A program made the position numbers and the translations under genes. From Edaphobacter bradus (GTDB lineage: Bacteria; Acidobacteriota; Terriglobia; Terriglobales; Acidobacteriaceae), in the NCBI RefSeq assembly GCF_025685645.1, contig NZ_JAGSYF010000004.1, positions 496,001-560,000 on the forward strand: 64,000 nt of DNA, written 5' to 3'. Positions 42,095-50,217 of the stretch are shown here, piece after piece (positions within the stretch are counted from its first letter, which is position 1; each line of letters opens with the position of its first letter). Under the pieces are notes generated by a model. The model worked only from the letters and a program-made list of their open reading frames with translations, had not been told where the DNA came from and ran no database searches.

Positions 42095-43300
42095 TTACGA
42101 GACGGAGAGTTCGCTTTCGAGGTTGAGTGGCTCGTCCTGAGACTCATGCAGCAGGAGGCGGCTGCAGTCACGCCCAGCGTGCTTTGCGTCGTAGAGGGCC
42201 TTGTCGGCGCGGATGAGCGCAGCGGCGATGGGTTCGCCGGGGATGGCTTCGGTGACGCCGATGCTCAGGGTGAGCGGGAGATCGTTACCGGGCCAGTGAA
42301 GCGATCGCGTGGCCTCGGTGATGCGGTCAAGGACTGAGGTGGCGTCGAGGCTAGTGGTCTGGGGGAGGACGAGGAGAAACTCGTCGCCACCGTACCGCCC
42401 AAGGCTATCGTATGCGCGCAGGCGCGAGGAGATCGCTTTGGCGACCAGTTGGATGGCGGCGTCTCCGGCGGCGTGGCCTAGGGTGTCGTTGATGATCTTG
42501 AAGTGATCGACGTCGATGAGCGCGATGGAGAGGTGGCCTCCGCTTCGCGCGATGCGTTTGATCTCGACGTTGAGACGAAGCTCGATGCCACGCCGGTTGA
42601 GCGCTCCGGTCAGAGGGTCCTGTTCCGACTCAGTGCGGACGATGGTGAGGATTCTGTTACTGATCATGCTCTTGAAGAAGAGACCAGTGAGGCAGATGTA
42701 CAGCAGGTTGACGGCGAGCGGGAGCGACTGAAGGACGCTGCGCTGCGTGTAGTTCGCCGACGCTCCGTGCCATGCGATGAAGAAGGCGCGGCAGATGCTG
42801 TTGAGTGTGAACAGGGCCATCGTCAGTCCGAAGAGACGCATGTGGGTGCGAGCCTGCGCATGTTGGAGGAGCTTGAAGGCGGTCAGTCCACGGGTGAGAG
42901 CTACGGTGAAGGAGACCGCTGCGAGGCAGGGGACGATGTTGTGCCGCACCTGGCCATAGAAGCAGATAAAGGCGAGGGCGACGGTGTCAGCGATCAGGAG
43001 GGGCGTGATGGGCTGATCGTCACCCAGAAACCGCAGCAGGCCGCGATAGAAGAGGGTAAACGAAGCAAGAATGAGAAGGCCTGGGACGGTAGTGGAAAGC
43101 AAGTCGGGAATGACGCCGCTCATGTAGAGGAGCAGAACCCCGGGAACTCCGAGAAGAAAGCTTGCCGCCACGGAGCCGATGCCGCGGAATGCAGGGTAGG
43201 TGCGGCGCATGCTGATAAATAAGACAGCGAAGACGGCTGCCAGGATGAACTGACAGGAGAAGAGAGTTCTGTTGTCAAACCATGACACAAGCAACATCAA
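42095..43300 (-). CDS. membrane-anchored diguanylate cyclase (GGDEF)
   Basis: Makes cyclic di-GMP from two GTP. The 401-residue protein has about six to seven N-terminal membrane segments (residues 10-220), a likely sensor, then a GGDEF domain (about 225-390) with LTGALNRRG, the substrate Asp region IDVDHFKIIND and the active site RYGGDEFLLVL. The inhibitory I-site RAYD lies five residues before GGDEF, so product feedback is expected. No EAL or PilZ gene is in the window. Confidence 0.93.
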   Translation of the reverse strand: MMLLVSWFDNRTLFSCQFILAAVFAVLFISMRRTYPAFRGIGSVAASFLLGVPGVLLLYMSGVIPDLLSTTVPGLLILASFTLFYRGLLRFLGDDQPITPLLIADTVALAFICFYGQVRHNIVPCLAAVSFTVALTRGLTAFKLLQHAQARTHMRLFGLTMALFTLNSICRAFFIAWHGASANYTQRSVLQSLPLAVNLLYICLTGLFFKSMISNRILTIVRTESEQDPLTGALNRRGIELRLNVEIKRIARSGGHLSIALIDVDHFKIINDTLGHAAGDAAIQLVAKAISSRLRAYDSLGRYGGDEFLLVLPQTTSLDATSVLDRITEATRSLHWPGNDLPLTLSIGVTEAIPGEPIAAALIRADKALYDAKHAGRDCSRLLLHESQDEPLNLESELSVS

Positions 43301-43382
43301 GAGGGCCTCGTGCCGCAGTGTAGCGAGGCCTTTTGGGGCGGGAGAAGGCGCCTTTAGTTGTAGTTATTGCGACTGGTCGAAA

Positions 43383-43760
43383 TCAGGAGACGAGCCAGTC
43401 GTATTGGTCGTCGGTGAGGGGGACGACGGAGAGGCGGAACTGGCGGAACATGATGGAGCCTTTGAAGACCGGGGCTTCGCGGATCTCGGCCAGCGGCTTT
43501 TCGCGCTTGAGACGCTTGACGGGAGCGATGCGGACGATGGGGTTCTTCGGGTCGGAGGGATCGACCGAGACGACCTTCGCGGTTCCGACGGCGGCCTTGC
43601 CGATGTTGGAGTGGTAGATGACGAGCTTGTCGCCCTTCTTCATGTTGCGGAGGGTGAGGAGGGCCTGATTGTTGCTGATGCCGTCCCAGGTGGTCTCGCC
43701 ATCGCGGAGAAGGTCGTCGTAGGAGTATTTGTTGGGTTCGGATTTGAGGAGGTAAGGCAT
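43383..43760 (-). CDS. EVE domain protein
   Basis: A 125-residue PUA-like EVE protein. YLLKSEPNKYSYDDL, TWDGISNNQALLTLRNMKKGDKLVIYHSN and the late FRQFRLSVVPLTDDQYDWL are the family landmarks. EVE domains are thought to recognise modified bases in DNA or RNA; some are linked to defence, but housekeeping copies like this stand alone. Confidence 0.92.
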   Translation of the reverse strand: MPYLLKSEPNKYSYDDLLRDGETTWDGISNNQALLTLRNMKKGDKLVIYHSNIGKAAVGTAKVVSVDPSDPKNPIVRIAPVKRLKREKPLAEIREAPVFKGSIMFRQFRLSVVPLTDDQYDWLVS

Positions 43761-43802
43761 GGCTGTCCTTGGTTGTTGTAGTTCAGCAGAGAAACCGCAG
43801 GT

Positions 43803-43837
43803 CCCTCGACTTCGCTGCGCTTCGCTCAGGATGACAC
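43803..43837. repeat. dispersed repeat with GCTCAGGATGACA end
   Basis: CCCTCGACTTCGCTGCGC then TTCGCTCAGGATGACA. It resembles the AATGACAACAA family and a diverged copy at about 52319-52345. It lies between murI and the EVE gene. Confidence 0.5.
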
Positions 43838-43871
43838 GAATTGGAGCTGGTGGAAAAGACGATGTGTTCGA

Positions 43872-44798
43872 TTAGCCGCCGAGGTCGAGGAGGTGGACTT
43901 CGTTGAGGGGGTGGCCGAGGAAGGCGGAGCCGAGGCGCTGGAACTTTTCGATGGAGTCGGTGGCGTAGAACGTGCTTGCAGGTGGCTCGGTGGAGGCTGA
44001 GGGTGGGAGAAGCGCGGACACGGCGCGGGCGGTGGCCTCCGCGGAGTCGATGACGTACATGGGGTGGTGGAGCTCATGGAGGGTGTTCTCGATGAGCGGG
44101 CGCAGCAGCGGGTAATGGGTGCAGCCGAGGAGGAGGATGCTTGCATCGGGAGCCTCACAGAGTGCTTCAAGGAGGTAGATGCGGAGGACTTCGGCGGTGA
44201 CGGCGTGGCTGATCCAGCCTTCTTCAACCAGCGGGACGAGGAGGGGGCAGGCCTTCTCCGTGGCGCGCAGGCCGAGGGCTGTGAGGGCGCGGGTGTAGGC
44301 GTGGGACTGGGTGGTGGCGGATGTGGCGAGGACGAGAGCGTGGGCAGGCTTTGGCGGTGGCGCGTGGTGAGATGTGGTTGGAGAAGCGTGTTTTTCCGCT
44401 CCCCCGTCGACTTGCTTTGTTCGCTCAGGGGCCGATCGAAATAACGATTTGTGCGAAGCGCTCAGTGCGGCCTGGGCTCCGGGCTCGATGACTCCGAAGA
44501 CGGGGATGAGAAGGGCGGCGCGGATGTCGTCGAGGGCGAGGGCTGTGGCGGTGTTGCAGGCGATGACGAGGTGGTCTGCGCCTTGATCGGCGAGGAAGTG
44601 GGCGCTGGAGACAGCGTAGCGGGCGACGGTTTCGTGGGACTTGGAGCCGTAGGGGAGACGGGCGGTGTCGCCGAGGTAGATGTAGCGGGCGTGAGGGACG
44701 AGGCGGAGCAGCTCACGGAGGACGGTGAGGCCTCCGAAGCCGGAGTCGAAGACGCCGATGGTGGGACGCTCGGGGGTAGGTGAGGGTGTGGAGCTCAT
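43872..44798 (-). CDS. murI: glutamate racemase
   Basis: Makes D-glutamate for peptidoglycan. From ATG 44798 the protein has 308 residues. IGVFDSGFGGLTVLREL, the first catalytic Cys in VIACNTATA and the second in LLLGCTHYPLLRPLI are intact. Between PGAQAAL and ALVLATSATT there is an extra stretch of roughly 30-35 residues (encoded at about 44347-44459; SAPERTKQVDGGAEK and an Ala/Pro/His-rich part), absent from typical enzymes of about 270-285 residues. The start overlaps the upstream GerMN stop by 4 nt. Confidence 0.93.
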   Translation of the reverse strand: MSSTPSPTPERPTIGVFDSGFGGLTVLRELLRLVPHARYIYLGDTARLPYGSKSHETVARYAVSSAHFLADQGADHLVIACNTATALALDDIRAALLIPVFGVIEPGAQAALSASHKSLFRSAPERTKQVDGGAEKHASPTTSHHAPPPKPAHALVLATSATTQSHAYTRALTALGLRATEKACPLLVPLVEEGWISHAVTAEVLRIYLLEALCEAPDASILLLGCTHYPLLRPLIENTLHELHHPMYVIDSAEATARAVSALLPPSASTEPPASTFYATDSIEKFQRLGSAFLGHPLNEVHLLDLGG

Positions 44799-45424
44799 GG
44801 CTGGGTGGCCTCTTCGGTGGGCGCGGTGGATTGGGTGGTGGTGTCGATGCAGGGATAGGAGCGGCTGAGGTCGGCGTGGCCGGCGAGGGTGTCGTGGGGC
44901 TGGCCGTCGACGAGGAAGCGGACGTGTGCGATCTGCGGGAGTGCGGCGTGGAGGGTTCCGATGATGGAGTTCAGGGTGAGGGTTTCGACCTCGACGCCGG
45001 AGGGGTGGTTGGCGACGAAAGAGCCGTGGAGGTTGAGGATGGCGGTCTCGCCGGTGTTGGGGGTGGAGGGATTCGTGAGGAGGAAGACGTCGTCGATGGC
45101 GGGTCCGCTCTGGAGCGGGTGGGGCGAGTCGGGCTGGGAGTACTGGGCGAGGAGGTCGTTGAGCAGGACGCGGGCGCGAAGGGTGGGATTCTTGGGCAGG
45201 GCGACCTGCGCGCGCGAGGGGGTGATGGTGCCGTCGGCGTCGCTGGCGAGGTAAAACGTGACGTCCTCGGTGGTAGCGGCGTTGGGGGCGGCGATGGGCA
45301 TGGCACTGTTTAGCTCGGTGAGGCGGAGGTGGGCCTGGCGGCAGCCGTGGATGAGGAAGAGGGCCAGGAGGGAGATGCCGCCGACGAGGCTCCAGAAGAG
45401 GATGCGCTGGTAGCGGGGGATCAT
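44795..45424 (-). CDS. GerMN-domain membrane-anchored protein
   Basis: A 209-residue protein with an N-terminal membrane anchor (ILFWSLVGGISLLALFLIHGC; the Cys could be a lipobox but the surrounding residues fit poorly). The GerMN-like domain runs from about 50 to 190 (DVTFYLASDADG, LRARVLLNDLLAQ, GETAILNLHGSFV, LTLNSIIGTL). GerMN domains occur in cell-wall-associated proteins of non-sporulating bacteria. It overlaps the amidase stop and the murI start by 4 nt each, so the three genes form one coupled cell-wall operon. Confidence 0.83.
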   Translation of the reverse strand: MIPRYQRILFWSLVGGISLLALFLIHGCRQAHLRLTELNSAMPIAAPNAATTEDVTFYLASDADGTITPSRAQVALPKNPTLRARVLLNDLLAQYSQPDSPHPLQSGPAIDDVFLLTNPSTPNTGETAILNLHGSFVANHPSGVEVETLTLNSIIGTLHAALPQIAHVRFLVDGQPHDTLAGHADLSRSYPCIDTTTQSTAPTEEATQP

Positions 45425-46212
45425 CGGGCGGCTCCTGTTGGCCCTGTGGCTGCCGCGGCCGGCGGGGGGGCGTTGTGGTTGCGGTAGGAGGAGAGGCCGT
45501 CGGCGATGGCCTTGGCAGTGATCTGCTGGTAGCTGCCGTCAGTGACGGAGGTGGGCTGGGCCCCGGCGTGCGCGGGCGGAGCAAGCTCGATGGCGACTGC
45601 GGCGCAGGTGAGGTTGTCGAGCGGCGGAACGGACGCGCGCAGCAGGACGGCGGGGAGCTTGTCGGCGGTGAGGGCGAGGCCGATCTCGTTGGCAAGGCGG
45701 AGGCTCTGCGGAATCGTGGGAGCCTGGGCGGTCTGCCAGGGCAGGGCTATGCGTGCGGCCGCGAGGTGGTCGGGTGGAGTGAGGGCCGAGGTGACGATGT
45801 GGACTCCGGAGCCGCTGGTGGTGGCGTGAAGGATGAGGCAGGCGAGCGGGCGGGCGTGGTTGGCGAGGCCGGCACGCTGGTCGGTGGAAAGGACGTCGGC
45901 GGGGTCGGAGTCGCGAGTGGAGAGGACGGTGAAGCCGGCGGCGGAGAGCAGCGTGCGGAGGCGCGCCGAGAAGGAGAGGGTGACGTCCTTTTCGAGGACT
46001 TCGCCGGCGAGGTGGGCGCCGGTGTCGGGGCCGCCGTGGGCGGGGTCGATGAGGATAACGTTGCGGTAGAAGGCGGGGAGGGGCTTGGGTGCGGTCTGCG
46101 GCTGCGGGGATGGCTGGGGTGTCTGGGCCGTCTGCGCATTGGCGAGGCAGGTGATCGCGCTCAGCAGGAGGGTGGTCGCGGTCTTGAGGATGGAGTGGCG
46201 AGTTGGGGTCAC
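45421..46212 (-). CDS. N-acetylmuramoyl-L-alanine amidase (Amidase_3)
   Basis: Zinc amidase that cleaves the amide between MurNAc and the stem peptide in the periplasm. VILIDPAHGGPDTGA (first His), LEKDVTLSF (Glu), CLILHATTSGSG (His; usually SIHANA) and AVAIELAPP (catalytic Glu) follow the family order. The start is uncertain: GTG 46212 gives a 263-residue protein with a plausible signal peptide (SILKTATTLLLSAITCLANA), while ATG 46401 or further upstream would translate a repeat region. First gene of amidase-GerMN-murI. Confidence 0.82.
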   Translation of the reverse strand: MTPTRHSILKTATTLLLSAITCLANAQTAQTPQPSPQPQTAPKPLPAFYRNVILIDPAHGGPDTGAHLAGEVLEKDVTLSFSARLRTLLSAAGFTVLSTRDSDPADVLSTDQRAGLANHARPLACLILHATTSGSGVHIVTSALTPPDHLAAARIALPWQTAQAPTIPQSLRLANEIGLALTADKLPAVLLRASVPPLDNLTCAAVAIELAPPAHAGAQPTSVTDGSYQQITAKAIADGLSSYRNHNAPPPAAAATGPTGAAR

Positions 46213-46254
46213 GGCTTGGGGGAGATGCGATTTGATTGTAATGGAGAGGATCGT

Positions 46255-46445
46255 GGGCGATTCCTTCGCAGCCGAAGAGGCAAGGGTCCCTCCGGGGATG
46301 ACAACGAGAGATGCAAATGCAACTGCAAGAACAACGGCAGGTGCAACTGCAGAAGCCACGGCAGTTCTTTGGCTGGGTTGAATGTGTGCTTTCCCACCCA
46401 TCGCGATGAAGCTGCGATGGATGGGGCACCCGAATATCCTGAGAA
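46255..46445. repeat. repeat-rich spacer upstream of the amidase
   Basis: Contains GGGATGACAACGAGAG, a run of GCAACTGCAA-type half-repeats, and a hairpin around 46391-46430 (CCACCCATCGC ... GCGATGGATGGGG). The last part resembles the GATGGGCACC palindromes elsewhere in the window. It separates the amidase from the DUF1015 gene. Confidence 0.55.
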
Positions 46446-46483
46446 TCCCAGGTGGCCGCCGCAATGGTTGCGGCGGCTGTGGT

Positions 46484-47848
46484 TCAGTCGAGGGCGTAGA
46501 TAGCCAGGCCGCTCAGGAGCTTGGGGTAGAAGTCGGTGGATTTTTGCGGCATGACGTCGCCGGCGAGGGAGACATCTTTGAGCTGGTCGAGGGTGATGGG
46601 TTTGATGAGGAAGGCTATGTTGGCTTCGCCGCTGGTGACCATGGAGACGGCTTCGTCGGCTTCGCGGATGTAGGCGACGCTGCCGAGGCGGGTGATGGTC
46701 TCCTGGTCGAGGCCGAGGAGCTTATCGAGGACGACGCGGTGAAGCTGGACGACGTCGAGGTGGCGCTGGCGTGCGGGAAGGTCCTTGAGGATGTCTTCCA
46801 TGACCTCGGGCTTGGCGGTGAGGAGATAGTTGCCGTCGCCGGTGGCGGCTATGAAGGCCGTGCCAGTGGTGTTGGCGAGGGCGGAGACATCCGGCTTGTC
46901 GAGCTCTTTGATGGTGAAGTAAACGCTGGCCTTAGTGATGAAGTCGGGCGAGGAGAAGCCCTCGAGGCCGTGGACGACGCGGTGCGTGGGAAGAATGGTG
47001 ATTCCGGGGGCGTCCATATTGACGAAGGTCATCATCATGGCTGCCTCGGGGAAGGATGGAGCGGGAAGGTGGCCGGCAGGGAGCTTCCCGTCCTCGCCCA
47101 TGGGTTCGAAGGGCTGGTTGAGGGGGAGCTTGAGTTGCGCGCTGCGCTCCTTGGCGTAGGCGACGGAGGTTTCGTAGCGGTGGTGGCCGTCGGCGATGAT
47201 GAGCTTCTTGTCAGCCATGGCGGTGACAATGAGGTTGATGAGGTTTGGGTCGGTGAGCTTCCAGACGCGGTGGACGACGCCGTACTCATCGGTGACGGCA
47301 AGGTCGGCGGGGGTGGTGTCTGCTCCGTTGGGGCCGTTGACTCCAAAGATGAGCTTCTCGGCGGTGAAGGCGGGGTCGGAGTAGAGCATGTAGATCTGCT
47401 CGCAGTAGGCGCGGGTGGCCTTGAAGAGACTCATTCGGTCGGACTTGTGCTTTGGGAAGGTCTGCTCGTGGCGATAGACGACCTTGTCGGCGTAGTCGTA
47501 GAGGTGGCCGAGGGCGATGAATCCGCGGCGCTCGCGGATTTCATTGGAGTGAGGGACTTGGTAGGTCTGGGAGTAGCCGTAGAGTGCGGGCTCGGACTCC
47601 TCGGCGAGGATGCCGTCCTTGCGCCATGCGTGGAGGGTTTCGGCGGCGCGGGTGTAGACGTTCTCCTGCTCGGTGTCGCTGGGGAATTGCTTGCCGAGGA
47701 TGACGCGGACGAGGTTGTAGGGGCTGGCCTCGTAGTAGCGCTGCTGCATGGCTGGGGTGATCTTGTCGTAGGGCTGGGTGACGACGTCCTCCATCTTGAC
47801 GCGGGCAAGGTCGTAGCGGAGAGCGCGGAAGGGATAGATGCGGGCCAT
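46484..47848 (-). CDS. DUF1015 family protein
   Basis: A 454-residue cytoplasmic protein starting at ATG 47848 (MARIYPFRALRYD). The family features are clear: VVTQPYDKITPAMQQRYYEASPYN, RGFIALGHLYDY and the central IIADGHHRYETSVAYA motif. DUF1015 includes a free-serine kinase (SbnI-like/SerK) that uses ATP or ADP, so a phosphotransferase role is possible but untested here. It stands alone; 47849-48119 between it and the first VWA gene shows nothing further. Confidence 0.9.
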   Translation of the reverse strand: MARIYPFRALRYDLARVKMEDVVTQPYDKITPAMQQRYYEASPYNLVRVILGKQFPSDTEQENVYTRAAETLHAWRKDGILAEESEPALYGYSQTYQVPHSNEIRERRGFIALGHLYDYADKVVYRHEQTFPKHKSDRMSLFKATRAYCEQIYMLYSDPAFTAEKLIFGVNGPNGADTTPADLAVTDEYGVVHRVWKLTDPNLINLIVTAMADKKLIIADGHHRYETSVAYAKERSAQLKLPLNQPFEPMGEDGKLPAGHLPAPSFPEAAMMMTFVNMDAPGITILPTHRVVHGLEGFSSPDFITKASVYFTIKELDKPDVSALANTTGTAFIAATGDGNYLLTAKPEVMEDILKDLPARQRHLDVVQLHRVVLDKLLGLDQETITRLGSVAYIREADEAVSMVTSGEANIAFLIKPITLDQLKDVSLAGDVMPQKSTDFYPKLLSGLAIYALD

Positions 47849-48119
47849 GCTGTGTGATCGCTCCAGAGAAAAGAGATAGGTCGATTGTACGGTGTGGTAT
47901 GGCGAGGCAGTTGAAAAGCAGAATGCCCGCTGTGGAATAACAATGAGATCGCGGGGAGTGGCAACCTGAGAGTTCGCAGCGTCATCGCAATTCAATCCAT
48001 TGCTCACAAATGGATGACAAATGACTTTGATGATGCGTCTATTATCTTTGGGATATGTAAATGCGCAGATGCCGGGTGAGGTGGGTGTACTCTAGGGCGT
48101 TTGGTCGCACGGTTGGCAG

Positions 48120-49232
48120 ATGGGTTGCGGAGATGACCGGGTCATGTGGGAGACAGACGGTACAAGCCGGACGCGTTGTCGCAAGCGCAGGCGGGTGGCT
48201 GAGTTCCTCGTCGCTGCGATGGTTTGGGTGGGCTTATGGGCCGGGCTGGCCACGGGTGTGAGCCGGGGGCAGGAGAATCCGCTGGGACAGGTGCATACGC
48301 AGGAGCCGCCACCTCCACCGAAGTCGCCGGAAGACGAGAAGCCGGTGGTTGAAGGGGCGAATAATGTCGCAGCCAATGCGACGGCGCACAGGAGGGACTC
48401 GCGCATCCGGGTAGACGTGAACCTGGTGCTGGTTCCTGCGACGGTGACGGACCCGATGAACCGGCTGGTGACCGGTTTGGAGAAGGAGAACTTCGAGGTC
48501 TACGACAACAACGTCGGGCAGATAATCAAGTCGTTCTCAACGGAGGATGCTCCGGTGACGATCGGGGTCATCTTTGACCTGAGCGGCAGCATGACGTCGA
48601 AGTATGCGCGGGCGAGGAAGGCGCTGAGCGAGTTTCTGCGAACGTGCAATCCTCAGGATGAGTTCTTTGTGGTGGGGTTCAACGACCGTCCCGCGGTGGT
48701 TGTTGATTACACGTCGGATGTGGACGACGTGGAGGCGCGGATGGTGATGCTGAAGCCGGAGAACCGGACGGCGCTGATCGATGCGGTGTATCTGGGGGTG
48801 AACAAGCTGCGGCAGGCCAAGTATGACCGTAAGGCGCTGCTGATCATCTCCGATGGTGGCGACAACCGCAGCCGCTACACCGAGGGCGAGCTTCGGCGCG
48901 TGGTGCGGGAGAGCGATGTGCAGATCTACTCGATCGGCATCTTCGACCAGTATGCGCCGACACAGGAGGAGCAGCTTGGGCCGATTCTACTGACCGATAT
49001 CTGCGAGATGACGGGTGGAAGAATGTTTCGCGTGGGCGACCTGGCTGACCTGGGTGATATTGCGTCGCGCATCAGCGCCGAGTTGCGCAACGAATACCTG
49101 ATCGGCTACAGGCCATCGGAAATGAAGAAGGACGGCAACTGGCGTAAATTGAAGATACGACTCGTACCGCCGCCGGGGCTTCCTCCACTGACGGTACACA
49201 ATCGCCAGGGGTATTATGCACCTTCGCAGTAA
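48120..49232 (+). CDS. exported VWA-domain protein 1 (acidobacterial type)
   Basis: A 370-residue protein of the VWFA-related acidobacterial family. A signal peptide (EFLVAAMVWVGLWAGLATGVSRG) and Pro-rich spacer precede a beta strand block (LVLVPATVTDPMNRLVTGL, then FEVYDNNV) and the von Willebrand A domain with MIDAS motif DLSGSM. It ends RQGYYAPSQ. ATG 48144 is another possible start. First of three tandem paralogues. Surface adhesion or complex assembly is the general role of VWA domains; the partner is unknown. Confidence 0.88.
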   Translation: MGCGDDRVMWETDGTSRTRCRKRRRVAEFLVAAMVWVGLWAGLATGVSRGQENPLGQVHTQEPPPPPKSPEDEKPVVEGANNVAANATAHRRDSRIRVDVNLVLVPATVTDPMNRLVTGLEKENFEVYDNNVGQIIKSFSTEDAPVTIGVIFDLSGSMTSKYARARKALSEFLRTCNPQDEFFVVGFNDRPAVVVDYTSDVDDVEARMVMLKPENRTALIDAVYLGVNKLRQAKYDRKALLIISDGGDNRSRYTEGELRRVVRESDVQIYSIGIFDQYAPTQEEQLGPILLTDICEMTGGRMFRVGDLADLGDIASRISAELRNEYLIGYRPSEMKKDGNWRKLKIRLVPPPGLPPLTVHNRQGYYAPSQ

Positions 49233-50217
49233 AGGATATAGAAAAAATGAGTTCAGGTTACGAAGGCGGCGTGTCCCGTTCCTCCATGTCGCGGCTATTC
49301 TTGCCGTTTTTGCAGTGCCACAGATCTGCAGCGCGCAATTGGATAAGAACACGTCGTTGGTGCTTCTAGCGAAGGCCCAAGGAGATTTTGCGGACTGGCC
49401 AAAGCTCCGACAGGACGTACAGTTCATTAGCGGAAAATCAACTGTCATTGGATTAGTGAAGAATCAGATTCTGGTTCTGGAGGATGGGGTCGAACAGCCT
49501 GACGTGACGTTGCAACAGGCTGATAACGCTGCCTCGATCTGCCTGCTGCTAGACCAAAGCAGCTCCATGAAGGAAAGAGGCAAGGAGGTCATTGAAGCCG
49601 CACGACGGCTTATCGCAACCGCAAATCCGGGAGACGAGTTCGCACTCATGAGTTTCTCGGGCCCAGTCTATGTAGAGCAGGGATTCACGACAGATACAAA
49701 GAAGCTTGACGCGGCACTGCAGCGCGCTGAGTTTAAAGGCGCTTCCGATGTTTTTGATGCAGTACTGGCGTCAGTTGTCCAGATGGAAACACACGTTCCG
49801 AAGTATAGGAAAGTAATAGTGATTCTTTCGGATGGAGATGACAATTACTCCCAAGTCACACTATCAGACTTGTTACGAAGACTGCGATATCCAGGGGCAC
49901 CATTGATTTACTCTCTAAGCCCACCTCAAGGGCTCAAGGTTAACGTAAGGCAAAACGGGCAGGCCCTCTCAAATCTACTGGCACTCACAAAAGCGACAGG
50001 TGGATTCAGTTTTGAGCCCGACACCTCGGATGAGTTGAGGGACTATGCGGCGGAGATTTCTCGGGATATTCGTAGTCGATACAGCCTGCAATATACATCG
50101 ACGCATACGCAAATAGACGGAAAGCTGCATAAGGTTGAAATAAAGATTGCACCGGGAGTTAGTGCATCCAAGATCAAGCCACATTTTCGGCAGGAGTACT
50201 ATGCCCCATCGCACTAA
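49216..50217 (+). CDS. exported VWA-domain protein 2, A+T-rich
   Basis: A 333-residue paralogue with a signal peptide (HVAAILAVFAVPQICSA) and MIDAS motif DQSSSM, ending RQEYYAPSH. The ATG at 49216 lies inside the last codons of gene 1 (17-nt overlap), and AGGGG at 49207-49211 serves as SD. Sampled 60-bp stretches have 37-47 % G+C, against about 60 % in gene 1, so it may have been replaced by transfer or diverged under relaxed codon selection. Confidence 0.87.
   Translation: MHLRSKGYRKNEFRLRRRRVPFLHVAAILAVFAVPQICSAQLDKNTSLVLLAKAQGDFADWPKLRQDVQFISGKSTVIGLVKNQILVLEDGVEQPDVTLQQADNAASICLLLDQSSSMKERGKEVIEAARRLIATANPGDEFALMSFSGPVYVEQGFTTDTKKLDAALQRAEFKGASDVFDAVLASVVQMETHVPKYRKVIVILSDGDDNYSQVTLSDLLRRLRYPGAPLIYSLSPPQGLKVNVRQNGQALSNLLALTKATGGFSFEPDTSDELRDYAAEISRDIRSRYSLQYTSTHTQIDGKLHKVEIKIAPGVSASKIKPHFRQEYYAPSH

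Noticed and set aside
43872..45695. MurI reading frame extended upstream to about 600 codons
   Set aside because: The extension is Pro/Arg-rich shadow of the GerMN and amidase genes; MurI motifs begin only after ATG 44798.
46382..47857. 491-codon plus-strand frame opposite DUF1015
   Set aside because: Gly/Val/Asp-rich antisense translation of a clear DUF1015 gene.
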